Below are positions 47,820 to 62,400 of a stretch of DNA of 64,000 bases, piece by piece. Within the stretch, counting starts at the first letter, position 1. Each line of letters opens with the position of its first letter. The stretch is taken from positions 1,882,001 through 1,946,000 of the forward strand of contig OY718805.1 of the NCBI GenBank assembly GCA_963070105.1. Direction: 5' to 3'. The translations under genes were made by a program, and so were the position numbers. The DNA is from Litomosoides sigmodontis. Lineage: Eukaryota; Nematoda; Chromadorea; Rhabditida; Onchocercidae. The notes under the pieces are model-generated. The model saw nothing but the letters and a program-made list of their open reading frames with translations. It ran no database searches and had not been told where the DNA came from.

Positions 47820-50800
47820 ATGGAAAAGATTGGAAGAAGCAGCAGTCAGTGGGTGTCAGCTCTAAATTCGACGTCTGTTGCACTGAACACCCTTCCGAGT
47901 TGTGTATGCCTGTCGGATCTTCACGGTGACGGTGATTATAAATTAGTAATTGGTGATTTTGGTACCGAAAGATATGACATCCGATTGAAGGTGTTTCGAG
48001 GCTTGCAATTAATTGGTGAAAATGTCCTCAGCGATTTACCATCTGCGATTGTATCGTTTAATAATGAGAACGTCAGTGTAAATCACATTTGCATCTATGA
48101 ATGTTTGAAATTTTCGAAATTAAATCGGGGAATTCTCTCATCATTTATTTGGAATATAATCTGATACATTTTAAATTTTCATTGCTCTAAAATTGTTCAT
48201 TATAGGTACAGCCTAATTTATCATCTTTAGCAGTAGCCTGTGGTTCATCAATTCTAATTTACAAAAATTTAAAACCATTTTACAAATTCACACCACCATC
48301 ATTGGAAATAAATGAGGATGAAGCAGAGGCATGGCAGCATGTTGAAGCTGGTCATATTAATGCAACGCAACTTCATGCTGTACTTGTGGAATTACTCCAT
48401 AAGGTTTTAATTTAATTTTGATAATATCCCATTTTGATTAATTTATAAAGTTGTTAGTTACGAATATTTAAAATAATTGAATTACTTACTGATAGGAGAA
48501 GTGATAAATAAGCTTTGTTGTAGCTTGGTGGAATGGAATTGACAACTCGTTCGCAGGCATTTTTAAGCAGCAAAGAGAACAATCGTGAAAGCATACTGGA
48601 GCAGTGCCTGAACAGCAAATTGGTTCATCAAAGTACCATAACCTGTATGACAACAATGAAGCGATCTTGCGCCGAGCCTAACGCTATCGATTGTATCATT
48701 TGCGCCACCGAATATGGCTATGTCTACTGCATCGATACACAAGCATTTACCATCTTGACACAATGTAAAATACCGGGAACTCCCGTATTTCTATATGCTG
48801 CAGGTTAATATCACTTTGTTGAAAGGGAAAAATTATTAAGTTTTTAATTATTAGTTACCAACTGACTAATATGTTAATAAATGTTTGATTAAGACTATTA
48901 ATGTACTAGTAAATTTATGATATTTTTCACATTACAGGTTTGTATGAAGTGGACTATCGAATATTTGTCAGTACAAGAGATGGTGAAGTTTTTAGTATCA
49001 AACGAGATATGAAGACAGTATTGAATCCAATTATCACTATGGCAACTGATATTATCGGCATGAATCGTGTTGGCAAACAGGTCAGTAATTAACGATAAAG
49101 CATTTGGGAGCAATTTTCTACAAATTTTTCTTTCGCATTTATCCGACAGATCGCTATAAAAGAACTTTCCTTCGATTGCAATTGCTATATTACAATTTAA
49201 ATTAAAATCTTAAATAGCCTGCATATTGACGATGAAAAGGCATATGGCTGTTTAATATGGCTTTCAGTTAGTGATAGCATGTACCGATCAGACAATATCG
49301 TTTTTTGCTGCAAATGGAAAATGTCAAAATAAAGTGAAATTGAACGAAAGCATACGTGGTATCGACACGTTCACCTATGAGCCTAAACAGTACATTGCTT
49401 TATTGGTAGCTCTCAGCAAAGAGGTCATTTAATTTTTTTTTTGCTTTTTAATTTATATTTGAGCTATAATTTATGAATATTTCAAAACAATGAGAAATGC
49501 CTAAAATAAAAATTTCAAAATAAAAGTTTCAACATTCCACTAGCGGCAATTTCATTTATTGAGGTGCTGTGAGTGTGTTTGAAGATAAATTTTAGGTGAG
49601 AATTTATAATGAAACAGCATTGGTGGATCAGCAAAAAATTGATCAATCAATAAATTGGATCAAATATGGACGATTTGGACACGAGGAAGGCGCATTAATT
49701 ATTGGGACAATCTGTAAGAATGAACTGTTGAAATAAAGTCGTATTTACGCTTAGCCTTACTTTTTTGTCCATTTTTTTACTTATTCATTGATCAATTTAT
49801 TTATTAAAACTCTCCTGCGGCAGAATTTATGAAATATCATGCGCAGCACTGCGTCGATTTTTTTTAATTAAATTTTTACATACAATGCCATAACTAGAAG
49901 ACTGTAAGCGCACATTTAAAAAATTTAACTTTAATACAAGGACAAAGTGGTTGGGGTTGGTCGGGTAAATTTTTCAACATTAAAAGACCAGTTCTCTTTC
50001 CGTCACGGAAATAAAGACCGGGTCTATATTACTTTCAAATAGGTTAGGAAATCATTTGAAATAAGAATTCGTCGGCAGTAAAAAATGCTTGTTAAAAGGA
50101 GCGTAAAAACTTGTAGTTTCTTTTTTGGTTAAAAAAAAATTTTGTTTTTTAAGCTGGTGGCTTAATTGTGAAACTTTTCCGTCGAACAGGAACACTGGAA
50201 AAGAATCTTGGAGAATTTGGTGCTGTACAGGCGCAATTTCGGAAATTGAACATACCACATAGGACACAAATTTACGTCGATCAAGCAATTCGTGAGCGTG
50301 AACACGCGCAACTTATGCATCAAGTAATTTGCTATTTTAATTTTAAGCAAATTCCAAAGCAGGAGGAAGCAAAAGCGAGTAAATTGGATATAAATTAGAA
50401 ATTTCATCTGATCATCACTCATTAAAAATTTATAAAATTTGTGAATTTTTATGCAAAAATTGTTCAAAATGATTAATGGAAATTGAACAAAATAGATTTA
50501 GAAATTTATAAGGTTATAAATCATACAATCTATATGAACTTGAGTTAATTATATTTCCATGGTTAATGCTTTTTATTTGAGATTTTTGTTTAAATACAAT
50601 TTGAATTTTGCAGCGCCAATTAATCATTTCTCTAATTCCTGTATTTTATGTACTTTGTCTCATTTGCATATAATCTCCGTTAGCATTACTCTAGTATTTG
50701 AGTTCGCTTCATGCTTTCCACTCAAAACAAATAAGCGATTCCTATCATTTCTTCGTTTTCTCCCAACTTATCCTCTAACCTGCTTCTCTACAGCAGCATC

Positions 50801-51799
50801 AGTTTGCTTTTGTCATTCCTATTAAATATTATTTTTTTAAAGTAATTTTTCTATCATCAAAGTTGTTGAAAATAGTCAACGTTGCTCTCTGAGTGATAGC
50901 AAATGATATGGTATGGCCTAAATATGATAGATACCATTTAGGTTTTTCAAAGAGACCTGTTTATGTTGCGACTACGAGTTACCAAAGCGTTTGCAAATTT
51001 GACGCAAAATTCGTTGAATTCAATTTCGACTAAAAAAGATGAAGCAGTGGAAATATCGGTGGAAGTTAATGGTTTTGGTCCAATTTTTCGAATGATTATC
51101 AAACTTCAAGCTGCCTCGTATGCTCCATTTCTCTTTCTTATTCTTAAAAAAAAAATCATTTCGTTTCTTTTTTTTTTGCAATCAAGGTTAAAAAATTATT
51201 CCTTCTGTTTGTCCATTTTCTCTCCTTGCAGGATTGCAGGACAGTGTTCATTTCAATATTTAAAAAATTTCACTTTATTTGATTACTGTGCAAGAAAACA
51301 ATAACGAATATTTTAATTATTGCCGTAGCACTTCCTTTTTTAATTCATTAACAAATGAAAATAATTTAAAAATGGTAAAAACTAAAAATATATTGCAAAG
51401 TATTTAAAATTAAAAAAATAAATAATTAAAAACAGTCAATAATTAAAATCAATAATTAAAAACAGCGCTTCTTTCTTCATATTTATTCCTTCAAATTTCA
51501 GTTTTCTTTTAAATTAGTAAAGTAATTAAATGGGGAAATTATTTTTCAGTCAGCCACCTCTCCAACATGTTTATCTAATGTTTCACTATAACGAGGAAAT
51601 GTACGAATTTGATGAGTCATTAATTCCGGTTCCAGCTTTGGTAGCTGGAATGACGTACGTATTCCATACCATTGTACGTTGTTTGAATCCTGAAAAAGCT
51701 ATCTCAGATGACGTCCGTATAATTTTAGTTGATCAGTGCAAGGTCATTGTAGCTGCATTAGTTACTATGCCTGTCAGTGAAATGAGCTTGTTAGATTAA
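47820..51799 (+). CDS. bbs-1: BBS1, BBSome core subunit
   Basis: Bardet-Biedl syndrome 1 homologue, a subunit of the BBSome coat that moves membrane proteins in and out of cilia; in nematodes only sensory neurons are ciliated. Nine exons in phase: 47820-48077, 48206-48403, 48524-48803, 48938-49080, 49268-49423, 49596-49713, 50154-50323, 50942-51117 and 51550-51799, giving about 582 residues (human 593). The N-terminal beta-propeller contains the signature CLSDLHGDGDYKLVIGDFG, then LAVACGSSILIYKNLKPFYK, TRDGEVFSIK, and the helical linker with YVDQAIREREHAQ and DLFMLRLRVTKAF. The C-terminal GAE-like domain starts near VNGFGPIFRM. The start ATG lies one base after TTTCAG, suggesting trans-splicing. 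No break or missing block was noticed against the human protein. Confidence 0.96.
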
Positions 51800-54700
51800 T
51801 TACTAAAGAAATTACGCCGTCAATTCTTCATATTGTAATTTCGTAATTTCATTTAAAATTAAGTTATTATGTGTTGCGTAAGCGACAAAGATAAAATTGA
51901 TCATTGCAATTGTTTTAGCTGATAAATTTAAAACTTCGAGTTGTTTCGGACAATTTGAGCCAAAATTCTTTCATTTAAAGCGGAAACTAGGATATTTTTT
52001 GAACAAATTAAACTGTAAAGGAAGAAAATGAAAAATCAAATGAAGTGATTTTTACAGAAAAATTGTGAGTTTGAAATTTTATTGGTTGCTGAAACTAAGA
52101 GTTTAATGTAGGTGTTTTTTAATTCATTGAGCGCATTTAAAAAATACTTATTTTTGGTAACTTTAAATTTAATTTTGTTGAGCATGTTAAATAAAATTGT
52201 GAATAAAATGAAACTGTTGGGAGAATAAATTTTGCGAAAAAAAGTGATTAATAATTTTTTCTTTGTAATTTCAAACCAATTGATAAAGTAAATGAGTGTC
52301 AATTAATTTTACAAAACTGTTCACTGCATTGTGCTAATTTTGATTATTTCGGTAAAAGCAAAAGGAGAAAAATTTTCCTCGGAGACTACAGTTTGATTGG
52401 TGCTGCTCAAATTTTTTCATGCATTCCTCACCATTGTCCATCAATTTTTCAACTCCTCAGATTTCGAAATTCACACAGCAAAATGATGCTAAATTTTTAA
52501 ATCATGTAAATCATAACTAAGCATTTTAAATTAAAACCGATAAGAGGTTACCACGTACCTAAGCATTATTAAATAAAATGCTTTGAGTCCATAAATTTAT
52601 TCCATAAGGATGTTTGGAAGAAAATTTCAATGAATCGTTCGAAGCAATGAAGCTTGGTTATCGAAATTTCAAAAAAAAGATGAAAATGTTCATTTCAATT
52701 CAAAAGCCCTTGAAATATCGTGCAATTTTAAACTCAAACAAATTTTTGAAGTATCTCATATAGCTCGTTTTTTGTTGTTCTTGTTATTTTTTCTTTTGTA
52801 CAATTTAAAGTTGAAATTTTTGAAATTTTGAAAATTACATATGATTAATTGTGCATCACAAGTAGGAGATAATGAAAAGGATAATTTTTGAAAAAATTCG
52901 AAAATATAATATTGGAATGAAGAAATTACAGTAATTGTTGCAAGTGTTATCGCCTAATCACTACTGATAGCGCCATTATCACTACTACTTTAATTTTTGC
53001 GACATTGCCGCCCTCATCGTTTACTGTGTGATCGTTGAATGAGGCATTAGCAAAAGTCACGGGAACAGGATTGTTTGTATTATCGTAATCGCAATTCAAA
53101 TTAATTAATTAAATACCAGTTTAGTGCAATCGTGCATATTTTTTTAATGTTTCTTATGTGCATACTTTGTTTTTTTTTGCATTTTTTAATTTTTCAGTGA
53201 ATTTCTTTTTAGCCTTTATTGTCGATAATATCAGTAGAATTTTAGAAGCGCCAAGTGTACCGGCATAAACTAAAAACTGGAAATTTATCGTTGGAAAAAT
53301 TTCATCCCTAACTCTTCCGAGGAGGAAATGCTATTCTCGGCTGTTGGAAATTGTCTAGGAGTTGGAAAAAAAAAGCATTAAATTGCCAAATTTAATGGAT
53401 GAAACTTTAAAACAGAAAATATTTTACAAATAGCACTCGCTGACACTCTTGTTCATTCATTTTATGACTCATTTAAATGTAGGCTTTTCCGGACGAATTT
53501 CTTCACTAATTGTTCAAATTAGTTGCATGATAAATTATGCTAATTTAACATTCATTTATATTAAACTCTTAATTAGTTAAAATGTCCCGGTAATTAGTCG
53601 TTGATGAATAATAAAACTCGGATAAGTGGGAAGATGACGACAACCATCTCCGAGTGATAATTGACGGTAAGATGATAACAATGATAATCATATATTGTCT
53701 TCCATAGATGGTACGTTGTCGTGCAATGTACAAGCTATTATCAATTAACAGCATTAATTAATTGCAAAACAGATAAATCATGCCCTTGTCGTATTCCTCT
53801 CAAAAATGTCAAGGCGCAGTGATTAAAAGCGTAACAATTTTAGGATTAATATACTTTAAATTTTAATGAAAGCAATGAATTTTCACAGCTTGCACACTTT
53901 TGCATTAGCAGAAGTGACGTATAGCCATATATTTCTTCAAAAAATAATCCAAACAAATTTTTTTTTTTTTTTGAAAAAAGTAAATGAAGTGAGAGGTAAA
54001 TTTTGTAAAAATAAGGGTTTTTCTTTGTTCAAGTGCTTAGGGAGTGCAGGGAAGAGAAAAAAACGAAGGAGCAGAAGACGACGATTGATCATCCCTCCTT
54101 GCATTTCTCAGCTAATCAAAAATTTTTTATCGAACTGTGAAAAGTGCTAGTTGAATTTGAGCAAAAAGGGAAGCGATAAGTGGATTAGAAGTGATTTGAT
54201 TTATTTCAAGTGTCACCTTTTACGGCTTCGAAAAACCTGTAATTTTTTTTTCCATTCCTTCTTCATTTGGTATATTTGCATAGTGCGATTTTCAACATCG
54301 TTGCAGAAGTGAAATAGGATAAATTTGTTGATAGCACTATTTCTAAGAATGCCCCGAGCCGCCTATACACTCATCAAACTGTTCACTTGTAATTCCTCTT
54401 TCAAATAAATTATAAATTTAATTCTCTTAATTAGAACAAAGAATTAATTGGTTGGAAATTGCAAATTGAAAATTGCCACGCTCCAATCGAACATTTCCCT
54501 GAAGTTTTTAATTCCCTTACTCATAATTTACATATCTAAATGACCACAAAATTTATACCACTAACGCTTAACAAATCATGCATTTTTTACGGACATCTCA
54601 TATTTCTTTCCTCAATTGTTCAATCAATTAGCGAATCAATTAATCAATTAATAGGAGACATGCTGTTAAGCATATTTTGATTTATTGCCAATATTTTAAC

Positions 54701-56495
54701 TGCCACACTCCATTATTCAACTTTAAAAGCAACCATTACATAATCTAGCAGTTGTTGAGGAATGTCACAGCTAACATTTTGCATTAATTGCTAATTGCAA
54801 CAACACAATTAAACCGATATATTTCAAATAATGCTAATAATATTTAATTGACAGATGTAATTTAGTTTTTCAAATTACCACTGATCTTTTTCTCTGAGTT
54901 AAACACCAAAGAATATTAAATAAAAAGGAAAAACTTACTGTGAAATGAAGGAAGAAAGGTTTTCTTTCAGCGAATGAAAGAAAAAAGTGCAAAAAATATT
55001 TTGCATAAAAAAACAAACAAACGATCGAAAGTACTGCTTGAGGAAGAGGTGTGAAAAAGAAAGGTACCACCGATCTATTAATTTATCTTTTCTGACAAAA
55101 AAAAAATAAACGAAGGCCTTCGCTATTACCGGAATAGCTTTTTTTCCCCTATGAATTTTAGTTGGAAACAAGTAGACACCTCCTCCTACCATTAGTTGTG
55201 GTAGTAGTGGTACCGCCATCTGCTCACTTTTAAGCCCCTGAAGAGGTACCACACAACCAATTTCATGGAAGTGAAATGAAGAAGTTAGGCCTCAGCACTG
55301 CACTCCCTGTCAACTGATTTAGAGGAATGGAACAACCATTATCACTCTTATCATTATCACTCACTCACTTATCACCTATCAGGTCCTGCAACAACGCAAT
55401 CCTCCTTGTATTTTCCAGCATACGATACCTTTCCTCATTCCTACTACTGCTATTATTGCTGATGTTAATTACAGTAATTATCTTCCACCACAAAATTAAT
55501 TCTTTGGTTGAGTAATTTTCAATTGAAGTTTGCTCACTTCGTTTGTAAATTCAGTTGTTCACTTCAATTAATAAACAATTTCAGTTTTACAAAGGGTATT
55601 AACTCGAAGCTTTCAGTATTTACAAGTGGAATTATTCTTCACCACTTTATCACTTTTGCAGCGCTATGCTAATTGGCTGTTCAACCATTTCGATTTTAGC
55701 TCCTTTATTTCTGCTACTTCAAAGTTAGTTTATTGAATTATTGCATTTAATTTTTAACAGTAATGACAATACATATCGCAGTGTTAACTGGGACAATGAA
55801 TATAACTTAATATTATTAAAATAAACTTTTAGTTATAAAAAATGCTTGGAAATAATTTCAAATACAGTCAAAGGCATGTGAATCAGTAAAATAAGACTTC
55901 TTTACCTAAAATTAAATTTTTTTAATTTTCTAAATTATCCAATCAAAATACATCAATTTCGGTAAATAAATTTATTTCAGACTGATTTAAAGTGTTTTTT
56001 CCTCAATTGTCAAAATACTAAACTTTGTTTTACAAGTTTTTTTTGTCAAGAAATTTAATTTTTGTTGAGCAAAAAAAAAACTGATAGGAAATGCCGCGCG
56101 GTAGTGCAATGTTCACTATGTTTCTTCAGCGCTAATCATTTAATTATTAAAATTTGTTGTATAATTTCATCGGTTTAAGCTAGTTTTCACACATTTCTGT
56201 AGCATTTCCAATATTTTTGTTTTTGTGCTCGAGAAATTTCTCATGAAGTTAACTTTTTCCTTTCAAAATACTTTCAAACAACAAATATGGTCTAAATTTT
56301 ATTAAAATAATTATAAGCAAAGAAAATTTAGTAGTAAAATTTAACTTCAAACTATTTGCTAAATTAATTTAATATGAGAAGCGGCGAAAATGACTGTAAG
56401 CTGCACTCACTAGTGAAGCTTGTGGTCCATCGGCAACAAACGATAGCTGTCAAAGGAGCGCGAACGCTCTGCTTCATTTCAATTCCAAATTTTAG
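51800..56495. other. 4.7-kb stretch before the ShKT exon
   Basis: It should contain the promoter and the signal-peptide exon of the peroxidase gene, but I could not identify that exon. Open frames at 53866-54150 and 55327-55515 are low complexity and lack splice context. The rest is A/T-rich with homopolymer runs. Confidence 0.45.
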
Positions 56496-59400
56496 CAGCT
56501 AGCGGCGATGAGAATAAGCCGATAACGAAACGCTTCAAATGTCACAACGGTTGTTGCGATCAACATGAATGGTGCCGATTCTGGGCATCGGCCGGAGAAT
56601 GTACTGCTAACCGGGGATGGATGGCCGATAATTGTCAGTTAGCTTGCAACACTTGTCAGCAAGGTATCGTGTAAATCAGTAGTAAATAGCAAAAATCACC
56701 TATAAGCCAAAGATTAAAGTGAAATATACGTGTGCGTGTGCACCTGCGTGTACGTGTACGTGTACGTGTGCGTATTTTTTCGTTAACAATAGCAAAGCCG
56801 TGGTTTGTTTCTTATTTAAGCACTAATTTGAAAGAAGACAAGATAGATGTTAGATTGAACACATCACATTTTTCTTTCAAATATCAAATCTCACTTCTCA
56901 TTCTCTTCCACCTCTCTCTCTCTCTCTCTCTGTCATCTTTCACTCAATTATTTCTAAAGTAAACAATTTCGATTAGTGTTTATAGTGGAGGGATCGATGA
57001 TGAAATGGCGAGATCTAATCTTAATTAATCATAAACAACAAGAGTTAAAAATCATGATAATGATAATCAAGTAATGATAATGACAGATTACATTCATTAT
57101 TATTAACATTATCGTGTGAAGAGAATAATTTGCCTGTTTATTTGACGAGTATTTCAAAATTAAAATAATCAAATATTACGAATAACAGCGATTTTTTGTT
57201 AATTAGCAGTTCTAATCATTCCGTTAAATTCTATTTGTCTGAATGATTAATGAAATATTTGCAGTAATTTAATGAAAATTTCACTCCACAAATTCATTTG
57301 ATAATTTGTCAGTCAGCACATTAATTCATTTGTCATTTCAAAATTAGCTCCTCTAAATCATTTAATTGTTCTTAACAATTTCTATTTTCATTTTTGATAA
57401 ATCTTTGCTCTCAAGTGTAATAATAATATTTTTGAAAATTTATAATTCTTTTCGAACATCTATATTCACCTTTCTAAATTTATCGCGTCAATTTTTCCAA
57501 TAAAAAGTGAAATGAAATTTTGGAAGGAAACTGCAATTTTCATTTCTTACAATTTAATAATATAAGCTCACAGGTTGAAATTATGAATTAAAATTACTTG
57601 TTGTTAATTAACTCCAATTAAAATATCTCACTGCACTATTATCACTTATGATAATCAAAATGCTTGATAAGAAATAATCAGAAGTGAACATTTCTAAACC
57701 AAAAAAAAACGAAGCAGTGATCGCTTTGCACGTCACATATTTTAATTAGGCTATTGCAAATAGTTAAATATTATTGAAATTGAAAAATTGATAGGTGTAA
57801 GACAGTGTGATGAAAATCGTTTCACACTTTCCGTGCCATTAAAAATTACGTTTTAAATTATTCCTTTCACCGCTCCCATAAAATCTAACATCATTTGTGG
57901 ACCGATCGATTGGTTCCGTTTTCACAATTGCAAGAGGTCACTCATAAAAAAACCAAGCATTTGAATATCAAAATTTTTGCTATTGTTTTTCCTTCTTCTT
58001 CTTTTTCACAAATTTCACAAGTTTCCCCACTCTTTCCTTTCCTCTCACTTTCCTTTTTTGGCGCATTTCTCATTTTTAAATTTTCTTTCCTTCACAATTT
58101 CAAGGACTTTTTTTGTTCAATTTTAACAAATACTCTTTTTATTTTGCAGAAATCCAATTTCATCCAAATTATTTTTCCTTCAATTTTACTTTTCGATGAA
58201 AATAACTCGCAAAATACGCAAATGCATTCACTTTATAGCGCTTTGTTAAACAATTTGATAACTCACTTATGCAGAATGAAATCTAAAGTTTTCGATATCA
58301 AATAGCTTTTACTAATTGATGATAAGTTGCAAAAAGTTCACATTTTGAAGTGATCGTTAGGAATACAAAAATGAAATCTGAGTTCATTAAATAGATGCTT
58401 TCATATAAAATAAATCATTTAATTGTGCAAACCAACTTATCACAAATTTAAATTACCAAAAAATTTCACTAACAAAAAAAAGATTTAATGTAATTTGACA
58501 ATTCAAACATTAACTAACCTAACTAAGTGTTCCTTTAACTGTACGAAATGGCAAAAACTTTTGTCACCTCTAAGTTTGTTGGTTTATTTCTCCTTTTAAT
58601 CTTAAAATTTTGATGAATCTAATTTGTCGTTTGCTATTATTTGCATCCTCTCCTTCCTCACCGATTCCAATTAATTCACTTTTCCAATTTACAACTTATG
58701 TGCCTGTCATTGAACTGCTGGCAATTCATCCGTCGATTTCAATTCTTCCATTTACAGCGAAATGCTTTCCGTAATGGCGCATACTTATCCGTTTTGACGG
58801 AAGAAAAAACGAAAGAGGAAGGAATTAATTTCAATTTTATGATTGTGTCGTCGTAGAACATGTTTGCTCATTTCAACGAGCAGAAATTTTGCCAAAAAAT
58901 ACCTGTTTAAAATAAAGAAGCAAAAAAAAAATGCACGCACTTCGCTGCTCGCTTTTTTTTTCATCATTGATTTTCATTAAAAATTCATTTATAATTTTCA
59001 TTGAAATGCAAACTAACATAGCATTTATCATCAAATTTTAATTAATTTTACTAACTAATTATTTATTAATTATTTTAATGACACATCAAAGTAAGTGCAG
59101 AAAAATAGAGCGAATAAGTGAGTGATTTAAAACTGCTACGCTTACTTCTGAATTATTGCTCGTGTTTTTTTTTCTTTGGCAAAAAAATTCGAAATTAAAA
59201 ATTGATAATTTATTTTCGCGAAGGTAAGGATGGATTGCTGAAAGTTAGCAATCACTGATTGATATCAGTCACTGATTATCAGCAAAAAAAATTGTCAACA
59301 ATGGGTAATTGAAGAAATGCGTTAATTGAAAGGGAAGCGAAATTCAAGAAAAAAAAAAGGCACAACTTTAATCTTTCCGATAGTAACCGATTACTTCTTC

Positions 59401-62400
59401 ATTTTGTGCAAATCTTATTGCAAAGTAATAGTTTTTTTCTATTTCCGTTGTATGGCCCGCTAATTAAATTCAGGTTTTGGAACAATAGAATACTCTTTGA
59501 TCTCTTCCGATGAACTTTTATGAATAGTGCGTCAGATGATAATTGTAATGTTTTTGCACTTTCGAAAATTTTTTATCAGTCCCTAATTTTAGCATCATAC
59601 TTTTTGCTTTACCTTTAGCGGAAATGCTGATGATGATGAAACAGAAAGGGAGAAACAGGGAGGGCGAGAGAAAGAGAGAAAGAAAAGAGAGATGAAGGCA
59701 GTGAGTTTGTTGCAGCATGACACATTCAAATTATTATTTCACGTAAAATGACATCTGCTAACAAAATATTTCAGAAAAAAATCAATAATGTTTTCAGAGG
59801 TTATAAATTGAGGTAATTTGCAACAAATTCCTAAACTTGAAAGCTTTTAAATGACAGGAGAAAAATTAAATGTAAATTGAGCAAGACATTTTATAAAATT
59901 CATCATTCCTCAAATTACTCCTTGGGTTGGTTTATTTAATTCCATAATTGAGCATTTAACTAATTAGCGATGTAGTAATTGAAAGATCAAAAGAAAGTCC
60001 TCAACGCCGGTATCGATTACGTCATCAATTAGTAATAGACAATGAAAATCCGGTAAGTTGAACGAGGAAGCTTGTCGGTCGCATGACAGGCCCGAACAGT
60101 TCTTGCACAGTTTAGACAAAAAAAAAGAGGTATTTGTTCAGAACTGTTTGAAATTAACAAGAAGTTAAATTAGTCATAAAAAAATTATAATTTTTCCGCT
60201 TTTTTTTGTTACATATTATTTCCCAAATAAATCATTTTAAAAAAATATCGCTTTTTTTGTCGCATAAAATGACTTTCCTAAAGATTTTCAGCTATTTTTG
60301 CTTTTTTTTTTTCGTTCTGTAATATTTCACTTACTCTAAGTGAGTAATCAAAATTAGCGGCAATGCAACGGAGCACTTTCAAATTATTTGCGCAATTCAA
60401 AAAGAAAAGCAATGGATGAATGTTTTGGAATATAAATGAAAGGATGAAATTTGAAATGAGTAAATGAAAGATAGTGCATATGTGAGCTAGAAATTAAAGG
60501 TGAATAAATGCGTTTGAAGCATTTTAAATACTTTATCACTGTCGATCACTTTAACTTTTTAAAATTACAAGCAAAACAAAAGGAAACGGATGAGACGCAA
60601 AACTAGCAAATGTCTTTTTTTTTTTCATTTCAACAAATATAAACAAAACAAGAATTTTTTTTTTTGCTTGAAAAATAAAGCTTATCATTTGAATGGTTCT
60701 ACTCTGTAATAAACTAGCAATAACCTGTTGTAAAGCTATTCCAGTAGTGTTTATCGGATGCAGTGATAGATTGCTGTAGCTTTTTTTTCTTGATTTGCTC
60801 ACTTTGTTCAAATTTTTTAAAATTTCACTAAATATTGTAAATGGATCGCTCGTTTCAATTGCTTAGCTACAGCACGCGCTCCTTGGGAAATGTTTTTTGT
60901 TTCTTCCATGATTTTGTCATAAAATTAGGATGCTTTCATAAAATATGAAAAAAAAGCCTGAGCAAATTTTGAAGGATAAAAAAAATTGAGTGGAATGAAA
61001 TGAGAAATGAAAATTTTTGCAAAATATGAGTGCATTAGCGGTCTTTTCAATTTCCTCACAATTGCTACTGCAGTTGTATTTGAAAGTTACAACTAAATTT
61101 GCAAGGATTTTCATAAGCCTTTGCAATAGCTAAATATTACAACAATTAATAATTTATAAAAATTTAAATTTCAAAAACTAAGGATAATAATATTTGCACT
61201 TAATGATTTACACTCGCCTTTTTTTTTATTTCAAAATTCGCCACTGGAAATTATAAAATATTTAAGTTTAACAAAGCACCTTGGCAAATTTTTTAAATTT
61301 CAACTCTAATTTCCTATTTTCTACAATTTTGGGCACCTTTTCGATTGAATTAGCCTTTTATTCAATTTAGGATTCCGGTATTTTGCTGTTTGATTTATTT
61401 AACATTATCAAATTTCTTTTTATTGAATATGTAGCACAAAATTTTGAATATCTATCTATGTCCTTTCTAGTACTTTTATTATTTTTTTTAAAAACAAATT
61501 AATATTTTCAAAAATTGACTGCCATGGTCTTCAATCTGCAGTTATTTCAAAATATGTAAACATGAAATGTTCATAGAAACATGACGAAAAAATGAGGTTA
61601 AATAGAGGAAAAGTTAGTGAGTGATATCAGGCGATGACGTAAGAACGAATTTTGCATAAATTGAGGAACATGCAATTGCGGTTAATTGACTAAGTTAGGA
61701 GGAATTAGTACTAAAATATTTCAGGTTGCAATAGAGCACAACGTTAAAGTGATAGGTAATAAAGACTAAGCATTGCACCCATTGAATTTCCTAAAATTCC
61801 CAAAAGCGTAACAAATTTCATTCATCCTTCCTCTGTTTGCAATCAGCGCTAATGACGTGTGGTTGCTTTGCAGTTTAGATGTAATAGTCTGATCTGATCT
61901 GTTTATCGCAGACGTAGAAGTACTCGAACATGTAGCACCTGTAATTGCTTCCTCTTTACCGTCCACGTTTCACATTCCATTTCATTCGTTAACTTAATTA
62001 ACTTCCCCAATTAAACAAATTAATACCTCAAGTGCGAAAACTCTGCGTGGAATTTCGTCGTGTTATTTTGAAGTCAATTAATGATAAATGGAAGTTAACT
62101 TAAATGCATTACTCACCTCATCTTGTAGGAAATCAGTTGTTGTGAAAGTTTTGCAACGCGACGACATGCTTGGTGTGCATCAGTGCAACTGTTAGAATGA
62201 AGGGAAAATTGAAATACAAAATTATGCTGCTAAAAAAAGCTGAAAAAAATTTATTGAAAAAAAAAAGTTTCCAAATGCAAAGGCACATTGCTGAAAGACA
62301 AGGAAAAATTTTGAAACTTGAAAGCAGGACAACGGATTTTTCTTCTGATAGATTAATTGCTGAAAAATTTTTTAATTTAAAGCTAATTCAAATAATTGAA

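Noticed and set aside
53866..54150. 94-codon open frame
   Set aside because: Poly-Phe and Lys/Arg runs derived from homopolymers, with no splice or family support.
55327..55515. Candidate signal-peptide exon for the peroxidase gene
   Set aside because: The hydrophobic run comes from CT/TTA repeats, there is no N-terminal signal-peptide layout, and no donor in the right phase was found.
57895..58305. 136-codon open frame rich in Phe/Ser/Leu
   Set aside because: It starts at TTG, sits in a large intron and is built from T-rich low-complexity DNA.
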